From: Entomortierella parvispora
Lineage: Eukaryota; Mortierellomycota; Mortierellomycetes; Mortierellales; Mortierellaceae
Direction of reading: 5' to 3'
Assembly: GCA_963573315.1 (NCBI GenBank)
Contig: OY752140.1
Location: 3,162,001-3,226,000, forward strand
Length of the DNA stretch: 64,000 nucleotides
In this document: piece after piece, positions 11,966-23,602 of the stretch
Position numbering within the stretch: the stretch's first letter is position 1
Layout of the letters: each line of letters starts with the position of its first letter
Notes under the pieces: model-generated
Told to the model about the DNA's origin: nothing
Seen by the model: the letters and a program-made list of their open reading frames with translations, nothing else
Database searches by the model: none
Made by a program: the position numbers and the translations under genes

Positions 11966-13345
11966 GCAAGGGGTGAATGAGAGGTGTCTGACTGTTTAAT
12001 AGCAAACAGCAGACAGCAAACAGAAGAAGGAAAGAGGGGAGGGGAGGTAGGAAAAAAAGATGTCGTGAGTGGACAAGAAAGGAGGGAGAGAGAAAAGAGA
12101 GAGAGAGAGAAAGGAAGCCAATGGACGAAGGGCAATGAAGTGAATGAAATGAACTGAAGAAAAAGTTGGGAAACAGACCCTTTGCAATGGGCAGAAATCA
12201 TCTGGGCAACCTTTATTCTAATTTCTTTTCTCTGCCAACAACCCGAAGCAGTCGGTGCACTTGGACAGCAATCACGATGATCCCTTCCTGTGTCGTGGTG
12301 GTCGAAAAAACATTGGCCGATCCGCCCTACTTTAGTTGCAGCGACAAGAGACGAACGACGCGTCCATTGCCCTTTCCCCCCTCAGCCTCAGCCTTGGCCG
12401 CAGCCATAGCTCTTCTTTTTCCCACCTGCGCCAAGAAACCAAGGCCCACCCGTTCCTTCCTCTATCCTTCCATTCTTCCTTATCTTCCGGATTTTCGATC
12501 TACCTTTCGACTCCAGGCCCGAAAGTCACCAGAATATGTATATAGCAAAGACCCAAGGTGCTTGGGCTGTTCTTTCCTCCCGCCCTCATCACGGCTTAAA
12601 TCTCAAGCCAATTGGGCTGTGGTTTGACTGGTTTCTCCACCAGCGCGCCTTTTTAAAAATATTGGCGAAACTGACCACCCGACCTGGTGCCTGGACACCT
12701 TTAGAAGTCTCACTTTAGGTCGCCCTGAAAATATCGTCTCAAACATCTGCTTTATTCTGCATTTCACCATGAGGGCAATTGTCATGAGAAACTACAACTA
12801 AAATAACAGAAAAAAAATCAAGAAAAGAGAACAAAGAAAGAAAAGGGAAGAAGAGCAACGCAATAGTGTACACACAACAATGCAAAGGTAAGTGATTACT
12901 GTGAAGAAAGTGCACCATGACGGCATTGAAAGACTTGAGGGCGAGAGTCAAGCTGTGGGAGTTTAAGTAGAGTGCCAGAGACGTGCCTTGACTGAATCTA
13001 TGTACAAGTGTGCGTGCGAAGAAGAATGAAAGAAAGAAAATGATAGAACAAGAATATCGGACATTTGAACATTTCTAAGGGTACAACAACTTTAAAGGCA
13101 TTGCAATGCGAAAAGAAAGAACAAAGGGTCAAACTGATGAACGGTTTAGAAAGAAAAGAGAGAAGGGTATTCATTTAACAAGCGAAGAAAGAGCGCAAAA
13201 AAGGAAGACGGGGAACCATTCATGACACAAGGAAGGGGACAAGTTGTCCAGAGACTCAGAGTGAAAGACCGCACCAAAACGACCAAGATATTGGAGGAAT
13301 GAGGGGAAGGTATGCCATTATCGAATGAATGGCGTCCAACTTCTT
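11966..13345. other. Intergenic region between two minus-strand genes
   Basis: About 1.4 kb with no supported gene. The left part (11966-12700) is the leader and promoter of the Q-rich protein and is pyrimidine-rich on the minus strand, including a GA-rich block at 12070-12115. A short upstream frame beginning MISAHCKG at about 12201 on the minus strand overlaps the start of the main gene and could act as an upstream open reading frame if transcribed. The right part (12750-13345) is purine-rich and probably the 3' flank of the next gene. Confidence 0.4.
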
Positions 13346-16300
13346 TCAGTACTGGTCAAAATCTCTTCGAGGTCGGTTGACAGGACGCATGACCTCTCCA
13401 GCAGATCTTGGGCGCTCGATTGCCCTTCGCTTCCCGCGATTGTGCTCTGCTTCAATATCATCCTCGTCGTCAAGGTCCTCGTCATAAACAGGCTCAGTGT
13501 ACTCGCGCCAGCTTGTGGAACTATGGCGACGGGGATCCTGTCCAGCTCCAGACGAAGAACCTCCGTTACCACCAATTCCGGGAGGGTACGAACTGGCACT
13601 GGACGATTGTCCAAAAGGTGTTGCCTGTCGAATTGATCTCGGTCTAGGCGAGAAGGCCCGCCCGCTTGACTGCGAGAATGAGCTCCCGCTTGACTGCTGT
13701 TGTTGTTGACGCTGGTGCTGTTGTTGTTGCTGTTGTTGTTGATTCTGCTGTGCCTGATGGTATTGTTGCAGTACGAGTTGCTGACGCTCAAACTGGTCCT
13801 CAAACTGCCGTTGAAGCGAATCTGACATCCTGTCGAGAACGCCAGACATTACGTCTGCCATATCATGGCCCAAGCCCCGAACAGACTCTTTCTGTGCATT
13901 CTCTGCTTGATTCACAGACTGGCCCACCTCTTGAACCTGCTCTGACAGTTTCGTAAATGCAAGTTGAAGCGAAGAGTACATCTCTTGCCGAAAGTGTGCC
14001 ATGTCGTTTTGCGACTTTTGTTGGAGATTCATGAGCTCAGATAAAATGTTGGTCTGTGCAGTGTTGATAGCCGAGAGCACCACAGGTGTCCGTGTGAAGT
14101 CCTCTTCCTCCAACTCTGGGGCTACAGCAGCAATTGCGCGAGCTTTGCCTTTTCGATCACGAAAGTTGTTTTCAGCTGCTTGTCGAGCGGGATTGCGTCC
14201 TGGATGTGCCCGCTGAGGTGGACCATCAAGTCGTGCTCGTGGAAGATAGGGGTGGTGTCGACTCTGGACTCTTGGATTCTCGGCACTAGGGAACGCGAGA
14301 TCTTCCTGAAGTGTAGCTTGGTATTCGTCGTCTCCATTGAATGAGAGTGACTTTTGAAGGGTTCTTCCCAAGTCATCCAGACCTTTTGCGTTGCCAAGAA
14401 TCGGTCGAACAAATGGTCGAGCAGGCTCTCGATGACGTAGGTCATTGTCGTCGACACCCTCGAGCCCGTCCATACTTCTACGCGATGGATTGCGTTGACG
14501 GCCATTTTCAAGATGGTTGGGTGAAAATCGAGACTGTCCAGAGACACTCGGAGTGCGTCGCCTTGTGTCCATGGGCTCTCCTCCGCGCACGGACCCAGAT
14601 TGGGAAGGCTGTTGTGGGAATATGTTGGTTGGCGCCTGTCCTCTTGGAGAAGGAGCAGTTGTCAGCGGCGAAGGGAATCCAGAGACATTGGCGGAACTTG
14701 CTATAAAGCTCTGGTCGTGATTGTCCACAGCAGTGACCATGCCTCCCAAGAATCTCTTGTCTGTTGAGTAGGAGCCTCGGGCCAAAATTTCCGCTGCCAT
14801 CGTTTGGTACGCTGGAAGTCGTGGATTCGAGTTTGGTACAAATTGATCACCGGCGTTATCATCTTGACCAAGGCGATTCCTACCAAAGTTGGGGCGCTGC
14901 AAGTGAGAGGATCCAGAGTAACGTCGGTGAGAAGATGTCGAAGAGGGCGGTGGCATACTCTCATTCCGGGACACGGACTGGTAGAGTGAGTTGAACTCGT
15001 CATGATGATCCAGAGGATGTTGCGGAAATTGCAGCTGGTGCAAAGTTGGCTGGATATCGATATCGTTCAGAAGCGTCTCGCCACTCCCATAAGAGTCGCC
15101 TGTAGACTCTTGTGAAGGAAAGGAGCCTCTGTTTCTGGGGTTAGAGTAGATCTCAAGACTGGCCTCATCGTCATCGTCGGTGTCGTCACCCGTACGCCAG
15201 GTGCTGACTTGCTCCATGATCCCCGAGGTAAGGGAGCTTCCAGGTTGCGAAGAGATAAAGCTCAGAGAAGAGTTACTTGGGGTAGGTGTCATTGCACTGG
15301 CACTGGTCATAGTAGTAGCAGTGGTGTTCCTGGAGAGATGAAATGGCTGCATTCGCCTGGGATGATGTGGTGACGACGACGACATGCCTGTCACCTCAGG
15401 AAGGAAAACCGAGAAGTCTTGAGGCTGGGACATGTTAAGAGTCCAGACGCCAGTGTCAACATTATAGAGAAAGCAACTGCCTCTGCTATCTCGACCCTCT
15501 GAGTGGTAGGCAGAGAGGAGCCCTTGGACACGCTATAGGGTGAAAAGCATGCAGTAAAAGAAGAGATTTTTTTGGAGTGAGTAATGTGCTGCTTTACAAG
15601 AACGTGTCAGCCAATGGGAGAGGGAGGGTCTGTGGAAGGGCAAACCAACAGCGGCCATGGTCGGCCCCCTTCATCCACGTCGTGCAATAAATAAAACAAT
15701 GCAGCCTCACGGAAGTCTATTAATCACGACAGACCGGTCATCTGATACTTGGAGGAAAGGGATGGTCCACGGAGGGAAATATCACAAGGTGATGGCCATG
15801 GGTCATCATGTCTACACCCTTTACTCCTTCTATTCTCGCTGATGTGAACGCTCTTGTGAGTGCTTCTTCCCTATCATTCCTCCTCGCATGGAGGATGAGC
15901 TCTTAAAGACGTCATGCACCACCATACTTTCGAAGGCGAACCAAAACAAAATAAAAAGAAAGGTGGCAGAGAGGTATGACCGATTTTTGAGATGATCTCA
16001 AGAGAGAGAGAGAAGAGAAACAAGGCAGTAACAGAGATTTAAAACCAAACTCGACGCAGCAACCAGGCCCAGCCTGAAAGCATGGCAGTGGAATGAAACG
16101 AGAGGAACATTTGTCAAAAGAACGTGGGTCTCCTGATGATGTCTACGTTGCTCGTTCCAAGGGTAATATCGCTCGAAAAAAGGAGACCTTTTTCTCCCTT
16201 TGATTCTTGCAGTGCGTGCAACCAACCAACCAACCAACACGGAGGTGTGACAAGGGCGGCGGCTGATGAGGACCGTGGCAAAAACATTTACCTTGATGAA

Positions 16301-17664
16301 CGAGCTTGTACCAGAGTACGGTGCCTGGAGTTCCACCAGTTTGAGCGCAATCTCTCGTGATGACATGCCGCCGGGCTCATTCTTCAGGATACCCTGAATG
16401 ACCGACACTATTCAGTCCACGCCATGAAAGAGCATGGTTTTGCCTTTTAGCACACCTCTCTTTGGTCTCTCATCTCTGTCAAATCTGGGTCATCAATATT
16501 TGAGTCGCAGTTGAAGCGGCTCTGAGCGCAACTTACAAAGACACGCCGTATTCTCGGCCGAAGATGTATTGGACATGCGATGATAATATATGATATTGGC
16601 TGCTTTCGACTGTTGATGGCGAGCGCGAGTAGGCGTATGTGCCAAGTCGATGGTGGGGATACTAAATAAGTATAAAAGTAGGAGTGAAACCTAACGAGCT
16701 CTGACAGATAAGGTGCGCAGGGTCCCAAGTGCTGCTTCGGATTGATCCTGGGTTGTATGTCGATGGTGGACAAAATGGTGGGGTGAGGTGTGAGTGCAGG
16801 CAAAGGTCGAACAAGGGTGAGAAAGACGAAAGAGGATCGACTTCTAGTACGCACGTCCTGAAAAGCTGTCGGGACAATGTCGAGAGCAAAGAACTGCGTG
16901 CGTTGGCTCGGAGGATAGCCTGAGAGAGATGAGAGCTGTGTGTGCAGTGCCTTTCACCCGGGATGTTTGTTATTCCTTGCAGTCGAAGAGAGGGGATTGA
17001 TGAGGTATTTGAAATGGGTCCAGCGGAGAGGGTGAAGGCGCACAGTGTGTTCGGTTGAGTTTTGCCCAGGAGAGTCAACGACAAGAGGCAAGGTCGGACA
17101 AGGGTGACAATGATCCTGACCAAAGGGAAAGATAGAAAAAAAGGGAGAGTGGTATCTGGGATGGGAGGGACAGGTTGAGGAAAAAAAGGGTAAGGAGGGA
17201 AGGTGCGAAAGAGCAGTCCGCAGGCCAGAGAGGAATTATGTTGATGGTGTGGGTGGACCGACTTGTTGGACGCAGCTCCAAGTGTGGCGGAAGCAGAGAC
17301 AGTGTTTTGTTGCCTTGTTGAATCTTGTGCGCAGACGGAGGACAAAAAAAGAAAGAGGCTTGAGTCCAGGCAAAGAATGTTCAGAGGCAGGAGGTGGAAA
17401 CGGGGCAAGGAGACGAACAGCTAGGGACCACAGGCAGGAGGCCACCGCAAAAGTTGATATGATGAAGCTCCAATACCAACAACCACGAGAGGTTGAAAAA
17501 CGGAGGCAGCGGAATTAAGGCAGGTCACGAGTGGAATTGAAATAAGGGGGCGAAGAGGAATCCGGAGAGGTGGGACACAGGGCGACTTGCGTTGCTTCTG
17601 CGTGGTGCCGATAGGGAAGGAGAGGGAGGACTCACTGTCTTTGTCGCGGCAGATGACCAGGCAT
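13346..17664 (-). CDS. Winged-helix-like / coiled-coil Q-rich protein with long introns
   Basis: Not matched to a named family. Four exons rebuilt on the minus strand: 17664-17636, 16661-16537, 16407-16292, 15532-13346; phases agree and give 818 residues. Residues 50-123 look like a small winged-helix or HARE-HTH-like fold: helix LLSVIQGILKNEPGG, helix SSREIALKLVEL, helix FIKRVQGLLSAY, then a wing FLYNVDTGVWTLN. The middle is Ser/Pro/Arg-rich and disordered, residues about 565-688 form a coiled coil, followed by poly-Gln and an acidic/basic tail ending RRDFDQY. The ATG at 17662-17664 is the first one after a minus-strand TATAAAAA at 17904-17911. Introns 1 and 3 are 974 and 759 nt, far longer than the local norm. 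A transcription-linked role would fit a winged helix plus Q-rich tail, but this is inference. Confidence 0.72.
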
Positions 17665-18750
17665 GGATTGACGACAGTAACACTGGTCGACAGAGACAAC
17701 ACTGCGCGGTCGATAGAGAAGAGGGAGAGATGATGGCGACAGCGGAGGGAGGCGGCTGAGAAGAAGAGGAAGAAGAGGCACTGGTGGTGGCGGTGGCAGT
17801 GTGGATGACAGAGAAGGAAAAAGAGAAGGGAGAAGAGAGAGAAGAGAGAGAAGGGAGAAGAGAGAGAAGAGAGATAAGAGAGAAGGGATGGAGGGGGGCG
17901 ACGTTTTTATACCAAAGTCAAAAATGGTGGCGCTCCAAGAAGGTTTGGGGAAGGACCCCTGGGGCGGACGTATTATTGCGGTTTGCTCGAGGACGCATCG
18001 AGGATGGCGTTGTTTGTGCGCAGGTGGCTGGAGGATAGACAGTCGCCGCGCCTTGTTCATCCTCAGGAGAAGGAAACGCGAAGCAGAAAAGACAAGGGAA
18101 AGGGAGAGCGGGTCAGTGCAGACACAGTGGCACAGCACCTGGACCACACAACAGCACAACAGCACAACAGCACAACAGCACAACAGGGGCAGGAGAGGCA
18201 GCAGCAGCAGCAGCAGAGGGAGGAAGGAGGACGACGTGCCTGGCCCTGTCGTGTCTCTGACATCTGACATGACACGCGAGGACTGCGGTCCCCCCGGTGG
18301 GGTGGGGTGTGCCAACAGTCCGCTCTCTGTCTGTGCCCACATCCATCTCCCCACTCTCCGCCACCCCTTCCCCTTCCCCTGGCCGGCAATAGGAGAGCGG
18401 TTGGCTCCGTGTCACCTGCGGGGTGTTGAGATAGATGCCAAACACCAACTGACTAAGAAACTTTGGCGCTAAATTACACTGCCAAAATAAACCCTGTCCG
18501 TCCCTGTCCTCTCTTGTCACATCCACCCTTCCACCTTTCTTTCTCCATCCTCCGTCATCTCCATCCCCCATCATCTCTCGTCCTCCTGATCGGCGTCTGT
18601 CTTGTCAGATTGTCTGTCCCTCTGTCCCCCTGTCCCTCTGTCCCTCTGTTTGTCTTATTTCGCCCGTCCCTCTTTGGCTCTCGTTGACTGGCTTCTCTGT
18701 TCACCTCAAGTCGAACCTTGCTTCAACTTGAGCACCAAGGCTCTGCAAGG
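17665..18750. promoter_or_regulatory. Divergent promoter region
   Basis: Shared upstream DNA of two divergent genes. A minus-strand TATAAAAA box lies at 17904-17911, about 240 nt before the minus-strand start codon. The stretch 17815-17890 is a GA-rich purine tract forming the minus-strand leader. Toward the plus-strand gene the DNA becomes pyrimidine-rich (TCCCTCTGTCCC repeats at 18610-18665), and the first ATG after about 18510 is the start at 18751. Confidence 0.5.
18147..18186 (+). repeat. Five tandem copies of CACAACAG
   Basis: The 8-base unit CACAACAG is repeated five times without a change, followed shortly by a CAG repeat (about 18198-18217). It lies in the divergent promoter region. 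It probably arose by slippage; a regulatory role is unproven. Confidence 0.9.
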
Positions 18751-21273
18751 ATGCTTCCTGGCCATCATCACACGACCTCCATCCCAGACAGACCGGGACT
18801 TCGCTCGAGCTCAGGCTCAGGCTCAGGCTCAGGCTCTGGTCTTGGCCCTGTCGCCGGCGGCCAACATCCATTCAGGCATAATAACGGCAGCAACGCCAGT
18901 CTGCCATCCGATCATCCATCTGCAAGACCACAGCGGCCCAGCAGGCGGGCCATCCCTAGTCCTGCCTCATCATTCTCTCAGATGACATTACACGACAATG
19001 CCTCCAATCCAAACATCTCCATTGAATCCATGGAATCACAGCGGCCCGTGAACAGAAGATCGAATCGCGACTTCCGAATCATTCCCTCGACTGAAGCTGA
19101 AGGCGTAGACCAATTTAACCTCAAGGACAGTATTCGCCACAGCCAGACCCTGCACAAGAATTCGCCCGGCCCTGAGGTTCGACAGCGCAACAGCAGCAGG
19201 ACAAGCCTCAACACCAGCAATAATGGTAACGCGAGCCAATCGCATCTCAAACTGCCTGCCCTGCTTCCTGAACCCCAAGAGGACGAGGAGGACTACTTTG
19301 GCGACATCTTGGATAAATATTGCAACTCGGATGAGGACCCGATCTCGCCCATGACAGCATCCCCAACGTCTCCGTTTTCGTCAGCTCCCACTTGGAAGGC
19401 CTTGGGGACAGCGCAACCACCGACGCCTCCCATTTCACGCGCTTACAAGACAAACCAGAACGAAAACGAAGCTACCCCTCCAAGACGGTCGGCAGTGACA
19501 AACAATGGGACTGATGCTCTCAGGACTCGCTCGACTGAAGGAGATACACAGGACTCTGGGAGAAACAACAATGGATACGTTCGCAGTCGTAACCTAAGCG
19601 GCCCTGACTCTGCATCAATCTCATCATCACCAATGAATGCCGCTACTGCAAAGTTCAACATGTATCTCCAGCCTAGTAGCAACAGGGAAAGTCGCGATTC
19701 ACTCTCCAGATCATCGCCCAACTCCTCACCACTGCTGCCTTCAGTGCAGTTGTCTTCTTCAAGCTCGGCTGGCTCGACGTCTTCGCTTGTCACTCGATCC
19801 TACGCGAAGAGACCACCACCTCCGCCCAAGGATACTCCAAACTCGCCCGGATCGACGATGACCCCTCCACCTGCCCAGGGCAGGGAGTCTGTTCAAAGTC
19901 GAGAGTCTAGAAGCTCCTCACTTGGCCCATCATCACTGATGCACGACAACTCGCGAGAGTCACGACCAGAACCCCCACCAAAGGATACCTCTAGGCGACA
20001 CTACACTGGCAGTGGCAACGGCGGTAGTAGTATCAGTAGTCAGCCGCCCTTCCTTTCCATCGAGACTCATCAAGGACATCCGAACAATTTTGCATCTGTG
20101 GTTGAGGCAACAATGAATCGACACAAAGTCAATGCCTCAGTCTCCAGCACATCTTCCGGAGCTTTTAATTTCTCGGATCCATCAGTCAAGCATCAGCCTC
20201 AGTCATCATCAAGGACAAAGACCAGTTCGGGTCATTCTGTACAATCGAGCCAATCGTTGCATAGTGGAAACGGATATGTGTCCGAGAAACAGACACATCA
20301 GAACCCGGCGGATTTAAATCACCGCCGTACTTCAGAAGGACATGGCCATGGGCATAGCCATAGTAACCATCAACCCTCGACTTCGCATGGACATCCTGAT
20401 CGAAACTCTCACTCGAAGTCACACCGTCAGCCCCAAAACAACCTCCAGAATGGCCCCGTGCAGAATCCATACCAAGACAAACTACCTTACCACAAACACG
20501 GAGGATCCATGTCACAGCTGGACTTGCTTGGATCGATGCAAAGGCCTCAGAGCGGCAGTGGTTCTAATCCCTCGGCCTCCTATGTCAGTGAGCGGGCAAG
20601 GTCCTACAGTCACGGATCTGTTTCGAACCCCAACTCATCCCGTGCAGGCCAGGGGTATGGTAGGGTATTAAAACCGGCCATTCTGAAGACACCAATCGCA
20701 CGCGCCCGCGCCAAGGAAATGCATGGTCCTCGCAAGGTCAATTTTGGAGAGATGATTACGATTGTGACGATTGAGCGGGCCGAGACACCGCCACCCCTTC
20801 CACCTGCGGACAAGAAGCAAAAGAAGAAACAGATGCAGCAGGCCAAGAAGATGGCCGCCGCAAACAATGGAAAGGGTGGCCAGCAACAGAACTTTGACCC
20901 CGAATACAACGCTGAGTATTACAACGCGCCCTATACCCCAGTTCCTGCCGAGGTCGTCGTTACTCTGGCGCCATGGATTGGAAACCCAAACTACGACGAG
21001 GAGAAACAAAACTCAAAGTTCTATTACGAGGACGACTATGACGACTACGACGACGATGACGAGTACGAAACACCTTACGAGTCGGACATCCGTCTGGGAC
21101 CTGAGGATGACGAGGATGATACCGAAGATGAAGATGAAGACGATGAGGATGACGAAGAAGGTGGATCCCATGTTTGGGGCCATGGCATCGGCGGTGGTGG
21201 CGGAAGCTTTCCCAAGAAAAAGGGTGGCATGTTCAAGTTTAAGAGGGCCGTAAACCGCTTGCTCAGAAACTAG
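18751..21273 (+). CDS. Large disordered protein with PP1-type RVxF motif and acidic C-terminus
   Basis: Family not recognised; 840 residues in one exon. The start at 18751 is the first ATG after the pyrimidine-rich leader; an open frame continues upstream only through a TTG codon. The first 640 residues are Ser/Asn/Pro/His-rich, with repeated PPPPKDT-type proline motifs and an SGSGSGSGSG run. Residues 661-665 read RKVNF, matching the RVxF consensus by which many regulatory subunits dock protein phosphatase 1, followed by the ordered-looking GEMITIVTIERAETPPPLPP. Then come a Lys-rich helix, a Tyr/Asn-rich stretch, a very acidic Asp/Glu block (about residues 755-805), and a basic C-terminus (KKKGGMFKFKRAVNRLLRN) that could bind membrane or nucleic acid. 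A PP1-targeting protein is a reasonable hypothesis, not a demonstrated one. Confidence 0.8.
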   Translation: MLPGHHHTTSIPDRPGLRSSSGSGSGSGSGLGPVAGGQHPFRHNNGSNASLPSDHPSARPQRPSRRAIPSPASSFSQMTLHDNASNPNISIESMESQRPVNRRSNRDFRIIPSTEAEGVDQFNLKDSIRHSQTLHKNSPGPEVRQRNSSRTSLNTSNNGNASQSHLKLPALLPEPQEDEEDYFGDILDKYCNSDEDPISPMTASPTSPFSSAPTWKALGTAQPPTPPISRAYKTNQNENEATPPRRSAVTNNGTDALRTRSTEGDTQDSGRNNNGYVRSRNLSGPDSASISSSPMNAATAKFNMYLQPSSNRESRDSLSRSSPNSSPLLPSVQLSSSSSAGSTSSLVTRSYAKRPPPPPKDTPNSPGSTMTPPPAQGRESVQSRESRSSSLGPSSLMHDNSRESRPEPPPKDTSRRHYTGSGNGGSSISSQPPFLSIETHQGHPNNFASVVEATMNRHKVNASVSSTSSGAFNFSDPSVKHQPQSSSRTKTSSGHSVQSSQSLHSGNGYVSEKQTHQNPADLNHRRTSEGHGHGHSHSNHQPSTSHGHPDRNSHSKSHRQPQNNLQNGPVQNPYQDKLPYHKHGGSMSQLDLLGSMQRPQSGSGSNPSASYVSERARSYSHGSVSNPNSSRAGQGYGRVLKPAILKTPIARARAKEMHGPRKVNFGEMITIVTIERAETPPPLPPADKKQKKKQMQQAKKMAAANNGKGGQQQNFDPEYNAEYYNAPYTPVPAEVVVTLAPWIGNPNYDEEKQNSKFYYEDDYDDYDDDDEYETPYESDIRLGPEDDEDDTEDEDEDDEDDEEGGSHVWGHGIGGGGGSFPKKKGGMFKFKRAVNRLLRN

Positions 21274-21400
21274 ATCTTTCATCTCGTGCATTTTTTTGTA
21301 TCATACATATATTTTATTGCCAAATATAAATGTGCCATGAAGGGCACAGCGACTTTGCAAGCATGAACAAAATTGAGACAAGTTATGGTATCATTGATTC

Positions 21401-22155
21401 TCATGCACCCTCCGACTTTTCTGAGGCATTTGTGAGACCTTGGAGGAGCTTTTGAAGGGCATTCTCGTTGGCCTCTTTGAGCTGCTGTTCCTTTCGCTGC
21501 TTAATCCGTCGCAGCTCCTCCAAAGCAGCAGTCTGCTGTGCCATACGCACGGCCGCCACTGTAGCAGACGTGGACGAGATTTTTGACAGGCGGTATTCGA
21601 CCGGGGAAGGGTTGGGACAATGAGCGCCCCCAACAACATGTGAGCCCTCTTGGTCAAAAGACAGCGGTTTCGAATGCGTTACCAGATCTGGCTGGGGCCG
21701 GGATGCAGTGAGAGATGAAGATTCTGACCCCAGTGTTGATAATGACGAAGAGCTGAATGCCAAAGGGTATCGAGGGGTTGGTTGTGACAATCCTGTGGGG
21801 ACTGTCGTTAAAGCGGCCATGGCGGTTGGGTCTCCAATCAAGGGGGCGACGTCTCGAGGGAGTTGCCATTTCTTTTCACTATCGAAGTCGTCATCGCATT
21901 TACAAATCTGCTCCAAGGGCAAGCCTTCCAAAACTTGTGTAATATGTAATCCGCAGCCTAAACGACAAGCAACCAAGCAAAGGTGTTTACAGTTAGAAAA
22001 AGAAAAGAAAAACAAGGGCCAATGGTGATAAAGACAGAATGGGAAAAGTGTCCTAGTTCCATATTGTCAAAACAGTCGAAACAAGCTTTTTCTTTTGAGC
22101 CATTACCCGTCCACGTAAACTTTCCACAGTCTGGGCAGATTATTCGTTTGCACAT
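21401..22155 (-). CDS. Small protein with N-terminal Cys-cluster (zinc-ribbon-like) domain
   Basis: Two exons (22155-22107 and 21957-21401, phase 1) give 201 residues. Residues 1-40 form a compact motif: Cys2, Cys8-x2-Cys11 followed by GKFTWTGCG, His21, a short helix and Cys35-x-Cys37. Short uncharacterised proteins of the pattern CPxCGKxTWxGCGxHxxxxLxxVPxxxxCxC are, to my knowledge, widespread in fungi and actinobacteria; here the motif is fused to a Ser/Pro-rich linker and a C-terminal charged coiled coil (residues about 150-195, rich in Gln, Lys, Arg and Glu). The Cys spacing suggests metal binding. Function is unknown. A CACGTG site lies 243 nt upstream. The tight fit of the splice junction (TWT-G | GCG) makes the model credible. 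Confidence 0.8.
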
Positions 22156-23602
22156 TATCGGTTGTCGTTGTTGTTCTGCAGGACTTGTATTAGCGATGAG
22201 ATGATGATGATGATGATGATGATTTTTTGTGTCTAGGTGGGAGAGGAAGGGAATGAGCAAATGAATGTCTGCATGAAAAGATGGGTGGACGGATGGGGAG
22301 CGAAAAAGGGAGTTGCCAGCCCTTTCCAGGACCCAGAGGGTGCGAGCCTTTATTTCCTAGCAATGTCCGAGAACACTATTTCCTCGCAAAGAAAAATCAC
22401 GTGGAGAGCATGATCTTTTTGTTTTCCTTTTTTTTTTTTTTTTTTTTTTTTTTGGCGATCTGTCGATCGACTCAAAGACCTGTCGGACCATGTTGTTCCT
22501 GAAAACAAACCTGAAGTCAAAAGAAAGCACCAATCTCAAGAGGTGGGCGAGAAGGGGATAAACGGGTGCTCAGGGGTCCATGCTTTGTGATGGTGCGGAG
22601 TCGAAAGTATGCAGGATAGAGAGTCCTAGCAAGCGAGTCGCCATGCGAGAGTGCTTTGTGAGCAATTGAAGTCGAGTTTCCACTGCAGACAATAATGTTC
22701 CAGAGCAAGGCTTGTAGCAGGCAAATGGTTCTTTGGGGTTCCTTGTAGAGGATAGCCGATTCTCGGCTTCTTCGTCCCCCGGCACTTGCGACCCCGTATT
22801 CTTTTCACGCGTCCGTGGAGTGGCTCCTGATTGGATGAACTGTTGTTCCCAGGCAGCAAACGATTCGCTCCTCTTTCATGAGGCCTTCCCAGAAGGATGG
22901 CAGGCAACCAAAGGTTTTGCCGGGAGTCCAACTCGACAAAAAGTCTAACCAATGGATTGGCAGCGTCTCTTCAGAGAAAACAAAAAAAAAAAAAAAAAAG
23001 AGAGCAACGGCAACACGCGCGGACTTCAGGGGCAAGCATGGAGCTACTGTATCTTCTTTTGATCGATTTTGGCATTTTCTGTCCCTCGTTATCCACTAAA
23101 GAGCAATTATTTTTTTCTCGCGGTGGGCTCAAACGAAGATGGTGCAAACCTCTTGGTTCTTGCTATCCAAGCGCAGCCTAAAAAATGACCCTTGTCTGTC
23201 CATCGCAAACTCCTCCATGTGGATTTTATTGGCTGTCAGCGCACCCGACTCTTGCCTCTAAGCTAGGCTCTTCTTGCACACCGTTGCACACTCGATGCAT
23301 GTACCTGGAGAGAAATACGCCCTGCCTGCTGGATTAGGTATTCTCCAAGTTTTCTCCATGGGAATGGATGATTGCCCGTGAGCACCATCGTGGGCAAACA
23401 GGTGCATCAACGTGCAAAAGCAACGACACTTTACTTGGCCGCCTCGCCCACATCCGCTTGCTCGAGCACTTTCTTCGGAAATGTATTACGCGCCAGGCTA
23501 TAAAAGAAACCATGGTTCTCACCTGCCGTCTTCTCCTTCCTTTCTCTTCTTTTCCCCTTGTCTTCAAGCCCCCTTACTTACATCCCCCTACTCCCATACA
23601 CG
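22156..23602. promoter_or_regulatory. Divergent intergenic region with T26 tract and TATA box
   Basis: About 1.4 kb between a minus-strand and a plus-strand gene. It contains an ATC/ATG triplet run near 22200-22220, CACGTG at 22398-22403, a run of 26 T at 22428-22453, an A17-type run near 22983-22999, and a canonical TATAAAAG at 23499-23506, 104 nt before the metallophosphoesterase start. No coding sequence is supported. Confidence 0.55.
22428..22453 (+). repeat. T26 homopolymer
   Basis: Uninterrupted T run in the promoter region of the Cys-cluster gene, 25 nt from a CACGTG site. Confidence 0.9.

Noticed and set aside
15431-15433. ATG at 15433 as the start of the winged-helix-like protein
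   Set aside because: The frame continues upstream to an acceptor at 15533-15534 with strong protein sense (residues around FLYNVDTGVWTLN) and joins three further exons in phase.
16662-17408. 248-codon minus-strand open frame
   Set aside because: It lies wholly inside intron 1 of the winged-helix-like gene, is pyrimidine-driven (Leu/Ser/Pro/Phe) and has no recognisable protein sense.
18198-18217. CAG repeat as coding poly-Gln
   Set aside because: It lies in the divergent promoter region, upstream of the first ATG of either neighbour, so it is not translated in the models given.
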